15,175 nucleotides of DNA from Pseudomonadota bacterium (GTDB lineage: Bacteria; Pseudomonadota; Alphaproteobacteria; Rhizobiales; Xanthobacteraceae), in assembly GCA_963205465.1 (NCBI GenBank), contig CAUJKG010000167.1, positions 1-15,175 of the forward strand. Reading direction: 5' to 3'. The position numbers and the translations under genes are program-made. Of this stretch, positions 6,316 through 13,175 are shown one piece after another (the first letter of the stretch is position 1; each line of letters opens with the position of its first letter). The notes below the pieces were generated by a model that searched no databases, had not been told where the DNA came from, and was given only the letters and a program-made list of their open reading frames with translations.

Positions 6316-6340
6316 GAAGAAGCCGCCGCGCCAAGCGGCG
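6316..6340 (-). terminator. Candidate terminator immediately after the coiled-coil gene
   Basis: On the minus strand CGCCGC (6340-6335), a five-base loop and GCGGCG (6329-6324) form a strong hairpin beginning three bases after the TAA at 6343-6345. It is followed by a pyrimidine-rich run, GCTTCTTCTTT. Confidence 0.5.
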
Positions 6341-6342
6341 AG

Positions 6343-7485
6343 TTAGCGCGCCCGGCTCTGTAAATCGCGAATGCGGTCGGCAAGCGAAAGATGCCTCCGC
6401 GGCGTGCCATTCTGCCGGTTCTGCGGCTTGCCGTTGGGGCTCGCCAGGATTTCTTCGAGCGGCGAGGGCTCGCCCTCCAGATTGATGGCGAGGCGGGCGA
6501 TTTCTGCGGCCACGTCGTTGATCCGCTCGCGCAGCAACTCACTTTCCTCGCGTTCTTCGGTCTGCGCCTTGTTCAGTGCCGCGCGGAGCGAGGCGGCTTC
6601 TTCGCCGATCCGCTCATGCTCGCGCCGGAGTTCGAACAGCGCATTTTCGAGGCTCGATTTTTCGCCGCGCAGGATTTCCGTGGTCGCCTGGAAGGCCGCG
6701 TTTTTCTCGCGCACCTCATTCTCGAGCGCGCGGGTGTCGTCCTGCAACTGACCGAACATTTTTTCGGTAGAAGCGAGCTTCTCGCGCAGGCCCGAAAGCT
6801 CGCGATTGAGTTCGCTTTCGCGCTTCCGTGCTGCATCCAGCAATTCGCCTTCGCGCTTGACCAGATGATCGGAGAGTTCGCGCTCGCGATGCGTGAGCCG
6901 GTCTTCGACCGCCTTCTTTTCGCGGGCAAGCGTGTCGCTGCGGCTCTGCAGCATGTCGCGCTCCGCCGTCAGCGCAACGATCCCGGCATGGCGGGTTTCG
7001 GATTCACCGGTAACGGCGCCGAGATTATCGCGCGTCGTGGAAAGTTCCCGCACGCGTTCGGAGAGCGTCTGTTCGGTCTCCATAAGCTTTGCGGTCTTTT
7101 CCGCGAGCGCGGTTTCGGTCGTCTGCAACTTCTCGCGCAGATTCTTCTCGATGGTTTCGAGTTCGCCGATGCGTTCCGCCTTGGCTTCGCCGTCGGTTTT
7201 GAGTTCGAAAATACGTTCGCTCCGGCGGCCGAGTTCGGCGAGGTATTCCGTTTCCTTGCCTTTGACCCGCTCGACCGTGGTTTCGAGCTTGCGCATTTTC
7301 ATCGCGAACTCGGCGCGCAACTGGTCTTTGTCAGCCTGGATTTCGACCATCGAAACGGGAATCGCGCCTTCGATGCGTTTCGTGGTCAAGCGGACCGCGC
7401 GATGCCAGATCGCCGACAGCGCCACGAGCGCGATCAGCGTCGCGCCGAGGAAGCCGAGCGTAAAGAACATGACCGCTTCGATCAT
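6343..7485 (-). CDS. Membrane-anchored coiled-coil protein of unknown function
   Basis: I do not recognise a characterised homologue. The 380-residue protein starts at ATG 7485, chosen because AGGAAG lies eight bases upstream and because a hydrophobic helix follows directly (about 3-27, MIEAVMFFTLGFLGATLIAL onward). An extension to 7554 adds a proline-rich stretch with no support. After a short basic segment (WHRAVRLTTKRIEG), residues from about 50 to 340 are almost continuous heptad-like coiled coil rich in Glu, Arg, Lys, Leu and Ala. The C-terminus has a Pro/Asn/Gly-rich linker and a final amphipathic helix, LSLADRIRDLQSRAR. A large, single-pass inner-membrane protein with a long cytoplasmic coil is the best description. 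Automatic labels such as Smc or chromosome-partition protein would rest only on the coil and are not supported. It follows eipA at a distance of 127 bases on the same strand. Confidence 0.75.
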   Translation of the reverse strand: MIEAVMFFTLGFLGATLIALVALSAIWHRAVRLTTKRIEGAIPVSMVEIQADKDQLRAEFAMKMRKLETTVERVKGKETEYLAELGRRSERIFELKTDGEAKAERIGELETIEKNLREKLQTTETALAEKTAKLMETEQTLSERVRELSTTRDNLGAVTGESETRHAGIVALTAERDMLQSRSDTLAREKKAVEDRLTHRERELSDHLVKREGELLDAARKRESELNRELSGLREKLASTEKMFGQLQDDTRALENEVREKNAAFQATTEILRGEKSSLENALFELRREHERIGEEAASLRAALNKAQTEEREESELLRERINDVAAEIARLAINLEGEPSPLEEILASPNGKPQNRQNGTPRRHLSLADRIRDLQSRAR

Positions 7486-7578
7486 GTCCGGCACTTCCTG
7501 TTCGTGAAACGATTCAACGCAAAACCCCGGAGACGCCAGCGGCGGGCGCACCATAATGGAACGGCCGCCGCTATGCCA

Positions 7579-7595
7579 CGGCGCTTCCCGCGCCG
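7579..7595. repeat. Hairpin between eipA and the coiled-coil gene
   Basis: CGGCGC (7579-7584) and GCGCCG (7590-7595) pair perfectly around a five-base loop, 18 bases beyond the eipA stop. There is no T-run, so it is a weak terminator at best or an RNA-stabilising stem. The rest of the 127-base gap shows only the ribosome binding site of the downstream gene. Confidence 0.35.
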
Positions 7596-7612
7596 GGGAG
7601 GGGACAGGCCGC

Positions 7613-8173
7613 TTAGAGCGGGAACCAGGTCGCGGTCGGGGTGAACTTCAGATAGCCGATATTGGCGCCGAGCCGCAGGCCGACGCCGGTCCGGATCGGC
7701 ACAATGACGACGCGATCCCAGGTCACCGCCGTCATGCCGAAGCCGCCGACGAAATAGGCCGAGCCGGAAATGCCGACATAGCGGTTATAGAGCGTTTCAA
7801 TCGCGGGCAGATTATAGACCAGCATCATGACGCGCGCGCCTTCGCCGCCGACATCGAAGCCGATCGAGGGGCCCTGCCAGTAAATCTTGCGGTCGCCGGC
7901 GTTGCGCGTATAGAGCGTGCCTTCGCCATAACGCAGGCCGACGGTGATGGCGCCGCCGGCTTCCTCGCCGAGAATATAGCCGTTGGGCTGGCCCCATTGC
8001 TTGGTGGCGCGCTCGACGAGGAGCGCCAGTTCGCGCGAGGTCGTGCCGAAGAAACGGTGACCGGCGTCCAGGATCTCGTTGTTCGAATATTTCTGCTGGT
8101 AATTGTTCTGCGCCTGCGCCGAAACGATCGTCGCGAGGAAAGCCACAGCAGCGAATAAGGTGCGAAACGTCAT
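7613..8173 (-). CDS. eipA: DUF1134 periplasmic protein, EipA (envelope integrity protein A)
   Basis: The 186-residue protein starts at ATG 8173 with GGAG six bases upstream. A signal peptide, MTFRTLFAAVAFLATIVSAQA, ends at an AQA cleavage site near residue 21. The mature part is DUF1134 along its whole length: NNEILDAGHRFFGTTSRELA, WGQPNGYILGEEAGGAITVG, LYTRNAGDRKIYWQGPSIGF and ARVMMLVYNL, finishing with a glycine-rich beta region and WFPL. In Brucella, EipA is a soluble periplasmic eight-stranded beta barrel needed for envelope stress resistance, and its gene is directly activated by CtrA (known from the literature). A TTAACC half-site lies at 8248-8253, about 75 bases upstream of the start. 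The gene is divergent from the YHS-protein gene and close to chpT. Family assignment is firm; the function here is inferred from Brucella. Confidence 0.88.
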   Translation of the reverse strand: MTFRTLFAAVAFLATIVSAQAQNNYQQKYSNNEILDAGHRFFGTTSRELALLVERATKQWGQPNGYILGEEAGGAITVGLRYGEGTLYTRNAGDRKIYWQGPSIGFDVGGEGARVMMLVYNLPAIETLYNRYVGISGSAYFVGGFGMTAVTWDRVVIVPIRTGVGLRLGANIGYLKFTPTATWFPL

Positions 8174-8207
8174 GGTTGTCTCCGGCGAATAGAGCTCGCG
8201 GGCAGAT

Positions 8208-8229
8208 GGCGCAGGAAATGCGCCCTTTT
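8208..8229. repeat. Hairpin with T-run in the eipA/YHS divergent region
   Basis: GGCGCA (8208-8213), loop GGAAA and TGCGCC (8219-8224) form a perfect stem followed on the plus strand by CTTTTC. On the minus strand it would be a leader hairpin about 35 bases before the eipA start. No plus-strand gene upstream needs a terminator here. Confidence 0.4.
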
Positions 8230-8247
8230 CAGGCCCGTACGGCGGCC

Positions 8248-8253
8248 TTAACC
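8248..8253. promoter_or_regulatory. CtrA half-site upstream of eipA (candidate)
   Basis: TTAACC is one half of the CtrA box TTAA-N7-TTAAC. The partner half is poor (GTAC at 8237-8240). It is listed because eipA is a known direct CtrA target in Brucella; the six-base match alone is weak. Confidence 0.25.
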
Positions 8254-8338
8254 CGACGCATACCGGCGGGGACCTACAGTCCGAATCACGCCCGCGGCGG
8301 GAATCTTGATTGGCCGCGGCGATTTAGGGAAGCCGCGA

Positions 8339-8815
8339 ATGCTTTCAGGACGCGTTTTAACCGGGCTGCTTGCCGTGTGGTTTGTTGTCACTTGCGCGGC
8401 CTTTGCCGCCAAGGCCGCCACCACGGAGCGTTATGTCACCGATCCTAGAACCGGGGTCGCGCTCTATGGCTATGACCCGGTCGCCTATTTCATCGACCGC
8501 ACCGCCAAAACCGGCGACGAGGCTTACGAATACCGGTTTGCAGGGGTGACCTGGCGCTTTTATTCCGAAGCCAATCGCGATGCCTTTATGCAGGCGCCCG
8601 AGAATTTCATGCCCGCCTTCGGCGGCTATGATCCGCTTGCCGTCGGCGAGGGGATTCCGCTGGAGGGCAATCCCGCGTTCTTCGCGGTCAGCCGGGGAAA
8701 ACTCTATCTCTTCGCGCGCGAGGAGAGCCGAGCGAAATTTGCCGCCAATCCCATCAATCTGATCGAATCAGCCGAACAAAGCTGGCCTTCGGTGCAGCGG
8801 AAGCTGGTGCCCTAG
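8339..8815 (+). CDS. Exported YHS-domain protein
   Basis: The 158-residue protein starts at ATG 8339, preceded by AGGGAAG. A further in-frame TTG at 8306 would add 11 residues before the signal peptide and is not preferred. The signal sequence, MLSGRVLTGLLAVWFVVTCA continuing to AKA (about residue 26), predicts export to the periplasm. The mature part opens with the YHS core, YVTDPRTGVALYGYDPVAYF, and the aromatic segment WRFYSEANRDAFMQAPENF, features of small YHS proteins often linked to metal handling. The typical Tyr-His-Ser triad is not preserved; the motif reads Tyr-Gly-Tyr-Asp-Pro-Val-Ala-Tyr-Phe, as in the exported subfamily. Function is not known. Its TAG stop (8813-8815) is the first three bases of an intergenic repeat, so the last residues, QRKLVP, directly abut that element. 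Confidence 0.82.
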   Translation: MLSGRVLTGLLAVWFVVTCAAFAAKAATTERYVTDPRTGVALYGYDPVAYFIDRTAKTGDEAYEYRFAGVTWRFYSEANRDAFMQAPENFMPAFGGYDPLAVGEGIPLEGNPAFFAVSRGKLYLFAREESRAKFAANPINLIESAEQSWPSVQRKLVP

Positions 8816-8912
8816 AGCGCCATTCTGATGGAATCAGAACGGCACTCTGGATTCATATTTTGTCGCGTATTCTTTACGCGAACCGGTATCCACTTCGCTT
8901 GAAAACGCTCTA
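8813..8912. repeat. Palindromic intergenic repeat element, about 100 bp
   Basis: The element is bounded by TAGAGCG (8813-8819) and its exact inverse CGCTCTA (8906-8912). Inside are two more perfect inverted repeats: TTCTGAT/ATCAGAA (8823-8839, loop GGA) and TCGCGTA/TACGCGA (8863-8881, five-base loop). The part reading ACGCGAACCGGTATCCACTT near 8876-8895 resembles the GAACCGGT-containing dispersed repeats that are common between genes in Bradyrhizobium and relatives (from memory, not searched). Its ends supply the stop codons of both convergent neighbours. Confidence 0.7.
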
Positions 8913-9707
8913 AAACGGCGCTCCGCCGGACGCGATGAAGCTCGTCACTTCGTAATCGCCTTTGCGTTTGCCGTAGTGAAGCGGCGTGCCTTCGGGTGAG
9001 CGCACCGAGCCGCCCGCGGCCATCAGGATCGCGTGTCCCGCGGCGATATCCCATTCGCTGACCGGAGCAAGCCGCGGATAGACATCGGCCTTGCCTTCGG
9101 CCACGCGGCAGAACTTGATCGAGGAGCCGGCTTTGACGGTCTCCTCGATCCCGTGCCGGCGCAGCCATGCGGTCGTGGCGCTGTCGAGATGAGAATGGCT
9201 GACGACCGCCGTGCGCCGTTTCGGCGGCAGGCGGACCGCGATCGGCTCGGAGGTAGCTTCGCCCGGGTTCTTTCCGGGAGGAAGGGCCAACCGGAATGCG
9301 CCACTGGCGCCGCCCGCATAGAGCTCCTCCAGCGCCGGCGCGTAAATCACGCCCAACACCGGCGTGCCTTCGATCAACAGGCCGATATTGACGGTATATT
9401 CCGCGCGTCCGGCGACGAACTCGCGCGTGCCGTCGATGGGATCGACGAGAAAGAACGTACTGCTTGGCTTCGTTTTGCTCCCCTGCGCGACCGCCTCTTC
9501 CCCGATCATCGGCACGCCGGGCAGGAGTGTCGCGAGGTGCCGCTCGATAATGACTTCGGCTGCCTCGTCGGCGTCGGTCACGGGACTCGAATCCGCCTTG
9601 GCGCGGGCGACGATGCCGTGGGCCGCCATTTCCCGGATTTTAGTGCCGGCTTCAGCCGCCGCGGCGATGAGCCCGGTCAACAGCCGGGTGCGTTCGGTGC
9701 GATTCAC
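8910..9707 (-). CDS. cysQ: 3'(2'),5'-bisphosphate nucleotidase CysQ
   Basis: The 265-residue enzyme of the inositol monophosphatase fold hydrolyses 3'-phosphoadenosine 5'-phosphate to AMP. This removes an inhibitory by-product of sulfate assimilation and related sulfotransfer reactions in the cytoplasm. Metal-site motifs are all present: KADSSPVTDAD (38-47), GEE (69-71), DPIDGTREF (89-97) and SEWDIAAGHAIL (217-228), with Glu70/Glu71, Asp89, Asp92 and Asp220 as likely ligands. The start is GTG at 9707 with AGGA about eight bases upstream; no ATG in frame lies further out within the gap. It is divergent from chpT (79 bases). The stop codon TAG (8912-8910) lies within the terminal inverted repeat of the intergenic element, so the C-terminal SGGAPF is next to inserted or repeat-derived DNA. 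No other sulfur genes are nearby. Confidence 0.9.
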   Translation of the reverse strand: MNRTERTRLLTGLIAAAAEAGTKIREMAAHGIVARAKADSSPVTDADEAAEVIIERHLATLLPGVPMIGEEAVAQGSKTKPSSTFFLVDPIDGTREFVAGRAEYTVNIGLLIEGTPVLGVIYAPALEELYAGGASGAFRLALPPGKNPGEATSEPIAVRLPPKRRTAVVSHSHLDSATTAWLRRHGIEETVKAGSSIKFCRVAEGKADVYPRLAPVSEWDIAAGHAILMAAGGSVRSPEGTPLHYGKRKGDYEVTSFIASGGAPF

Positions 9708-9786
9708 TTCACTGTCCTGTCATTCCGGCCTCTATCATGCGGTCCGGTCCTCGACCAATGCGCGCCGAATCGCATAGGGCTTTGGT

Positions 9787-10419
9787 ATGAGCGCACCCAT
9801 CGAACTCTCCGCCCTCGATCTGTCGGCCATGCTTTGCTCCAAGGTCTGCCACGACGTCATCAATCCGGTGGCGGCGATGGAAAACGGCTTTCAGCTTCTT
9901 GAAATGGACCAGAGCGCGGAGTCCCGCGACGAAGCCACCAAGCTGATCCGCGACAGCGCGATCAAGGCTTCCGCCAAGCTCGAATTTGCGCGCATCGCTT
10001 ATGGCTCCTCCGGGTCGCCCGCCGCCCAGCTCGACGTCGGCGATGCCGGGCCGCTCGCAAAAAGGCTCTACGAGCCCGATCTCGCGGTGAACTTCTCCAT
10101 CCCCAAGACGCTGATGGCGAAGAACCGGGTGAAGCTCCTGATGAACCTGATGATCATCGCGGGTAATTGCGTGCCCCGCGGTGGCACCATGACGGTGGAT
10201 CCGATCGGCGACGGCGAAACCATGGGTTTTTCGATCAAGGTCGCGTCGGACAAGGTGCGGGTGCACCCGGCCACCGAGAGCCTGCTGGCCGGTACGCCTG
10301 CCGAGCCGATTTCCGCCCAGACCATCCAGCCCTTCTATACCGGGGTGCTCGCACGCGAGCAGGGCATGACCATCCGCATCGCCGCGGAACCGGGCGGCGC
10401 CACGCTGACGGCCCAATAA
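9787..10419 (+). CDS. chpT: Histidine phosphotransferase ChpT
   Basis: The 210-residue protein matches ChpT, the cytoplasmic phosphotransferase that carries phosphate from the hybrid kinase CckA to CtrA and CpdR in alphaproteobacteria. The N-terminal dimerisation helix contains the phosphoacceptor His22 in CSKVCHDVINPVAAMENGFQ, the family hallmark. A second long helix (about 45-70) completes the four-helix bundle. The C-terminal half is a degenerate ATPase-like fold (LLMNLMIIAGNCVPRGGTM onward) with no nucleotide-binding boxes, as expected. Length is typical. The start at ATG 9787 has AGGG upstream. The gene is followed after 140-152 bases by cheA on the same strand, with an imperfect hairpin and a CtrA-like site between them, so co-transcription is possible but not certain. 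Confidence 0.9.
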   Translation: MSAPIELSALDLSAMLCSKVCHDVINPVAAMENGFQLLEMDQSAESRDEATKLIRDSAIKASAKLEFARIAYGSSGSPAAQLDVGDAGPLAKRLYEPDLAVNFSIPKTLMAKNRVKLLMNLMIIAGNCVPRGGTMTVDPIGDGETMGFSIKVASDKVRVHPATESLLAGTPAEPISAQTIQPFYTGVLAREQGMTIRIAAEPGGATLTAQ

Positions 10420-10441
10420 GTCAATTAATTCAATAGCTTTC

Positions 10442-10475
10442 AGCGGTAGCCGGATGCCTGAACCCGGCTGCCGTT
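10442..10475 (+). terminator. Hairpin after chpT (weak terminator or attenuator)
   Basis: CGGTAGCCGG (10444-10453) pairs with CCGGCTGCCG (10464-10473) with one T-G wobble around a ten-base loop, and flanking bases add two weaker pairs. It is followed by TTTCAATC instead of a full T-run, so it probably reduces rather than abolishes read-through into cheA. Confidence 0.45.
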
Positions 10476-10491
10476 TCAATCAATCTTAACC
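10475..10491 (+). promoter_or_regulatory. Near-consensus CtrA-binding site upstream of cheA (candidate)
   Basis: TTCA (10475-10478), seven bases (ATCAATC) and TTAACC (10486-10491) differ from the CtrA box TTAA-N7-TTAAC at a single base. The site ends 68-80 bases before the possible cheA starts and lies just 3' of the chpT hairpin, in a position suited to regulating a promoter for the che genes. Confidence 0.4.
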
Positions 10492-10571
10492 CTCGCGAAG
10501 GGATACTGGCCCCGCATCGCGGACCCGTCCTGACAAGGGACCAGGGCCGCTTTCTGGATATGCGCGGCCCG

Positions 10572-13175
10572 ATGGAAGACCTGCTCAAGGAATTTTTGTC
10601 AGAGACGAACGAGAGCCTCGATGTCGTCGACAACGAGCTCGTCCGCTTTGAGCAGGAGCCGAACAACGCGGAAATTCTGGGCCGCATTTTCCGCCTCGTG
10701 CACACCATCAAAGGCACCTGCGGGTTCATCGGCCTGCCGCGTCTGGAAGCGCTTGCGCATGCCGCCGAAACCGTCATGGGCAAATTCCGCGACGGCGCGC
10801 CGGTGACGGCCGACGCCGTTTCGCTGGTGCTGGTCACGATCGACCGCCTGAAATCCATTCTCGCCGAACTCGAGGCGACCAGCGCCGAGCCCACGGGCAG
10901 CGACGGCGACCTCATCGTGCAACTTGAGCAGATGGCGCTCGATGACGGCGCGCCGCAGCCGGCAAAAGACCAGATTACGATCGGCACGTTGAGCCCGCAG
11001 GTGCTGGAGCGTCCATTGCGTCCGGGCGAAGTTTCGCTCGACGATCTGGAACGGGCCTTCCGCGAGACGCCGGGGCCGCAAGACAGAAAATCGCAGAAGC
11101 GCGGTGACGACCGCCGCATCGGCGAGCGCCGCGAAACCAACGTCAACAACGCCAACCAGACGCTGCGCGTGTCGGTCGATACCGTCGAGCGGCTGATGAC
11201 GATGGTGTCGGAGCTGGTGCTGACGCGCAATCAGCTGCTCGAAATCGTCCGCCGCCATTCCGAAAGCGAATTCAAGGTGCCGCTGCAGCGGCTCTCGAAC
11301 GTGACCGCCGAGCTGCAGGAAGGGGTCATGAAGACCCGCATGCAACCGATCGGCAACGCCTGGGCCAAGCTCCCGCGCATCGTGCGCGATCTGGCGCAGG
11401 AACTCGGCAAGGACATCGAACTCGAAATGCACGGCGCCGAGACCGAGCTCGACCGCCAGGTGCTCGACATCATCCGCGATCCGCTCACGCACATGGTGCG
11501 CAACTCGGCGGATCATGGGCTCGAAACGGCAGAGGAACGCCGCAAGGCCGGCAAGCCCGCGAAGGGCACGATCCGTCTTTCCGCCTATCAGGAGAGCGGC
11601 CAGATCGTCATCGAAATCGCCGATGACGGGCGCGGTCTCAATCTTGCGAAAATTCGCCGGCGCGCGATCGATATCGGTCTGATCGGCGAAGACGATCATC
11701 CGGCCGACACGCAGCTTTACAAGTTGATCTTCGCGCCGGGTTTCTCCACCGCGGAGAAAATCACGAGTGTATCCGGCCGCGGCGTCGGCATGGATGTCGT
11801 CAAATCGAACATCGACCAGATCGGCGGCACGATCGATCTGAAATCGGTGCAAGGTCGCGGCTCGACGTTCTCGATCCGGATTCCGCTGACGCTTGCGATC
11901 GTTCCGGCGCTGATCGTGGATTCCGCAGGCGAACGGTTTGCCGTGCCGCAGGTCGCGGTGATCGAGCTCGTGCATCGTGGCTCTCACGCCAATCTCGTCG
12001 AAGAAATCAACGGCGCGCTGGTGTTGCGGCTGCGCGACAAGCTCCTGCCGCTCTTGTCGCTCAGTCAGCTCCTGAAGCTCCCCAAACAGCCCGACTCGGG
12101 CGGCGATTCCTTCGTCGTGGTGATGCAAGTCGGCCAGAGCCTGTTCGGCATCGTCGTCGATGACGTGCTGCATACCGAAGAGATCGTGGTGAAGCCGGTA
12201 TCGTCGAGTCTGCGTGGGATCAAGATCCTCGGTGGCAACACCATCCTCGGCGATGGCTCCGTCATCATGATCCTCGATCCCAATGGCATCGCGCAGTCCA
12301 TCGGCGCGGCGAGGGAAGAGGGAACGCTCGAAAGTTTTGTCGAGAAGGAAGCAGCCCCTGCAGAAGACGCGCTGAAGACGATGTCGCTGCTCGTGTTCCG
12401 TTCGGGCTCTGATTCCTGCAAGGCCGTTCCGCTGTCGCTGGTGACGAGGCTCGAAGAAATCGACGTGAAGCAGGTCGAATATTCGAGCGGGCGTCCGATG
12501 GTTCAGTATCGCGGCGGTTTGATGCCGCTCATTCCGGCGGACGAGAACGCAGCGCTTGCGGCGCAGGGGAAGCAGCCGCTTCTCGTCTTCACCGAAGGCA
12601 GCCGTTCGGTCGGGCTGATCGTCGATCAGATCGTCGATATCGTCGAAGATCGTCTTGAGATCAAAGTCGGCAGCGACAGGCCGGGCATCATCGGGTCCGC
12701 CGTCATCCGCGGCCAGACCGCCGAGATCATCGACGTTGCGCACTTCCTGCCGCTCGGCTTTGCGGATTGGTTTCAAGGCAAACCGGCGCAGGGCGCGGAG
12801 AAGCCGAAGCTGCTTCTGGTCGACGACTCCGCTTTCTTCCGCGACATGCTCGCGCCGGTGCTGCAGGCGGCGGGCTATGACGTGACTGCGCTTGCGAGCG
12901 CGAGAGACGCGCTTTTGCGGGTCGAGCGGGGCGCGCAGTTCGACTTCGTCGTTACCGATATCGAAATGCCGGAACTCGACGGCTTCGCCTTTGCCGAAGC
13001 GCTTCGCGCGCGCTCGGCGCAGGTGCCGGTCATCGGCCTTTCGTCCGTCATCAACAGCGCTTCGGTTTCGAAGAGCAGGCAGGCCGGCATGCGAGGCTAC
13101 GTCGCGAAGTTCGACCGCCGCGGCTTGTTGCATGCGCTCAAGGATGCCGCTTCCGAACTCTCGGAGGCCGCATGA
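10572..13175 (+). CDS. cheA: Chemotaxis histidine kinase CheA with two CheW-like domains and C-terminal receiver
   Basis: The 867-residue hybrid kinase passes phosphate to CheY and CheB in response to chemoreceptors. Start 10572 is chosen because family members begin M-(D/E)-DLL-(K/R)-EFL; an ATG at 10560 would add four residues, and neither start has a close ribosome binding site. Domains in order: Hpt (1-105) with phosphoacceptor His44 in HTIKGTCGF; a charged linker of about 85 residues where the P2 CheY/CheB-binding domain is normally found; dimerisation domain (about 193-255); ATPase domain with LTHMVRNSADHG (about 305), ADDGRG and SGRGVGMD (about 400); a CheW-like domain (about 440-575); a second, diverged CheW-like domain (about 602-740); and a receiver domain (about 746-860) with acidic pair DD, Asp796 in VTDIEMPELDG and a Lys in YVAKFD. 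cheW overlaps its stop (ATGA). The C-terminal receiver may act as a phosphate sink. Confidence 0.93.
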   Translation: MEDLLKEFLSETNESLDVVDNELVRFEQEPNNAEILGRIFRLVHTIKGTCGFIGLPRLEALAHAAETVMGKFRDGAPVTADAVSLVLVTIDRLKSILAELEATSAEPTGSDGDLIVQLEQMALDDGAPQPAKDQITIGTLSPQVLERPLRPGEVSLDDLERAFRETPGPQDRKSQKRGDDRRIGERRETNVNNANQTLRVSVDTVERLMTMVSELVLTRNQLLEIVRRHSESEFKVPLQRLSNVTAELQEGVMKTRMQPIGNAWAKLPRIVRDLAQELGKDIELEMHGAETELDRQVLDIIRDPLTHMVRNSADHGLETAEERRKAGKPAKGTIRLSAYQESGQIVIEIADDGRGLNLAKIRRRAIDIGLIGEDDHPADTQLYKLIFAPGFSTAEKITSVSGRGVGMDVVKSNIDQIGGTIDLKSVQGRGSTFSIRIPLTLAIVPALIVDSAGERFAVPQVAVIELVHRGSHANLVEEINGALVLRLRDKLLPLLSLSQLLKLPKQPDSGGDSFVVVMQVGQSLFGIVVDDVLHTEEIVVKPVSSSLRGIKILGGNTILGDGSVIMILDPNGIAQSIGAAREEGTLESFVEKEAAPAEDALKTMSLLVFRSGSDSCKAVPLSLVTRLEEIDVKQVEYSSGRPMVQYRGGLMPLIPADENAALAAQGKQPLLVFTEGSRSVGLIVDQIVDIVEDRLEIKVGSDRPGIIGSAVIRGQTAEIIDVAHFLPLGFADWFQGKPAQGAEKPKLLLVDDSAFFRDMLAPVLQAAGYDVTALASARDALLRVERGAQFDFVVTDIEMPELDGFAFAEALRARSAQVPVIGLSSVINSASVSKSRQAGMRGYVAKFDRRGLLHALKDAASELSEAA

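Noticed and set aside
6177..6342. A ModE box or molybdenum-cofactor riboswitch upstream of modA
   Set aside because: No TATATA-centred inverted repeat was seen, and the hairpins present do not match the cofactor riboswitch fold as far as can be judged by eye.
6391..7644. A 417-codon plus-strand open frame opposite the coiled-coil gene
   Set aside because: It is the antisense image of a Glu/Arg/Leu-rich coil, giving Phe/Ala/Arg-rich nonsense, and has no ribosome binding site of note.
10599..13133. An 844-codon open frame on the minus strand opposite cheA
   Set aside because: It lies wholly antisense to a strongly supported CheA. The translation is Arg/Asp/His-rich with no recognisable domain, and such mirror frames are expected in high-G+C coding DNA.
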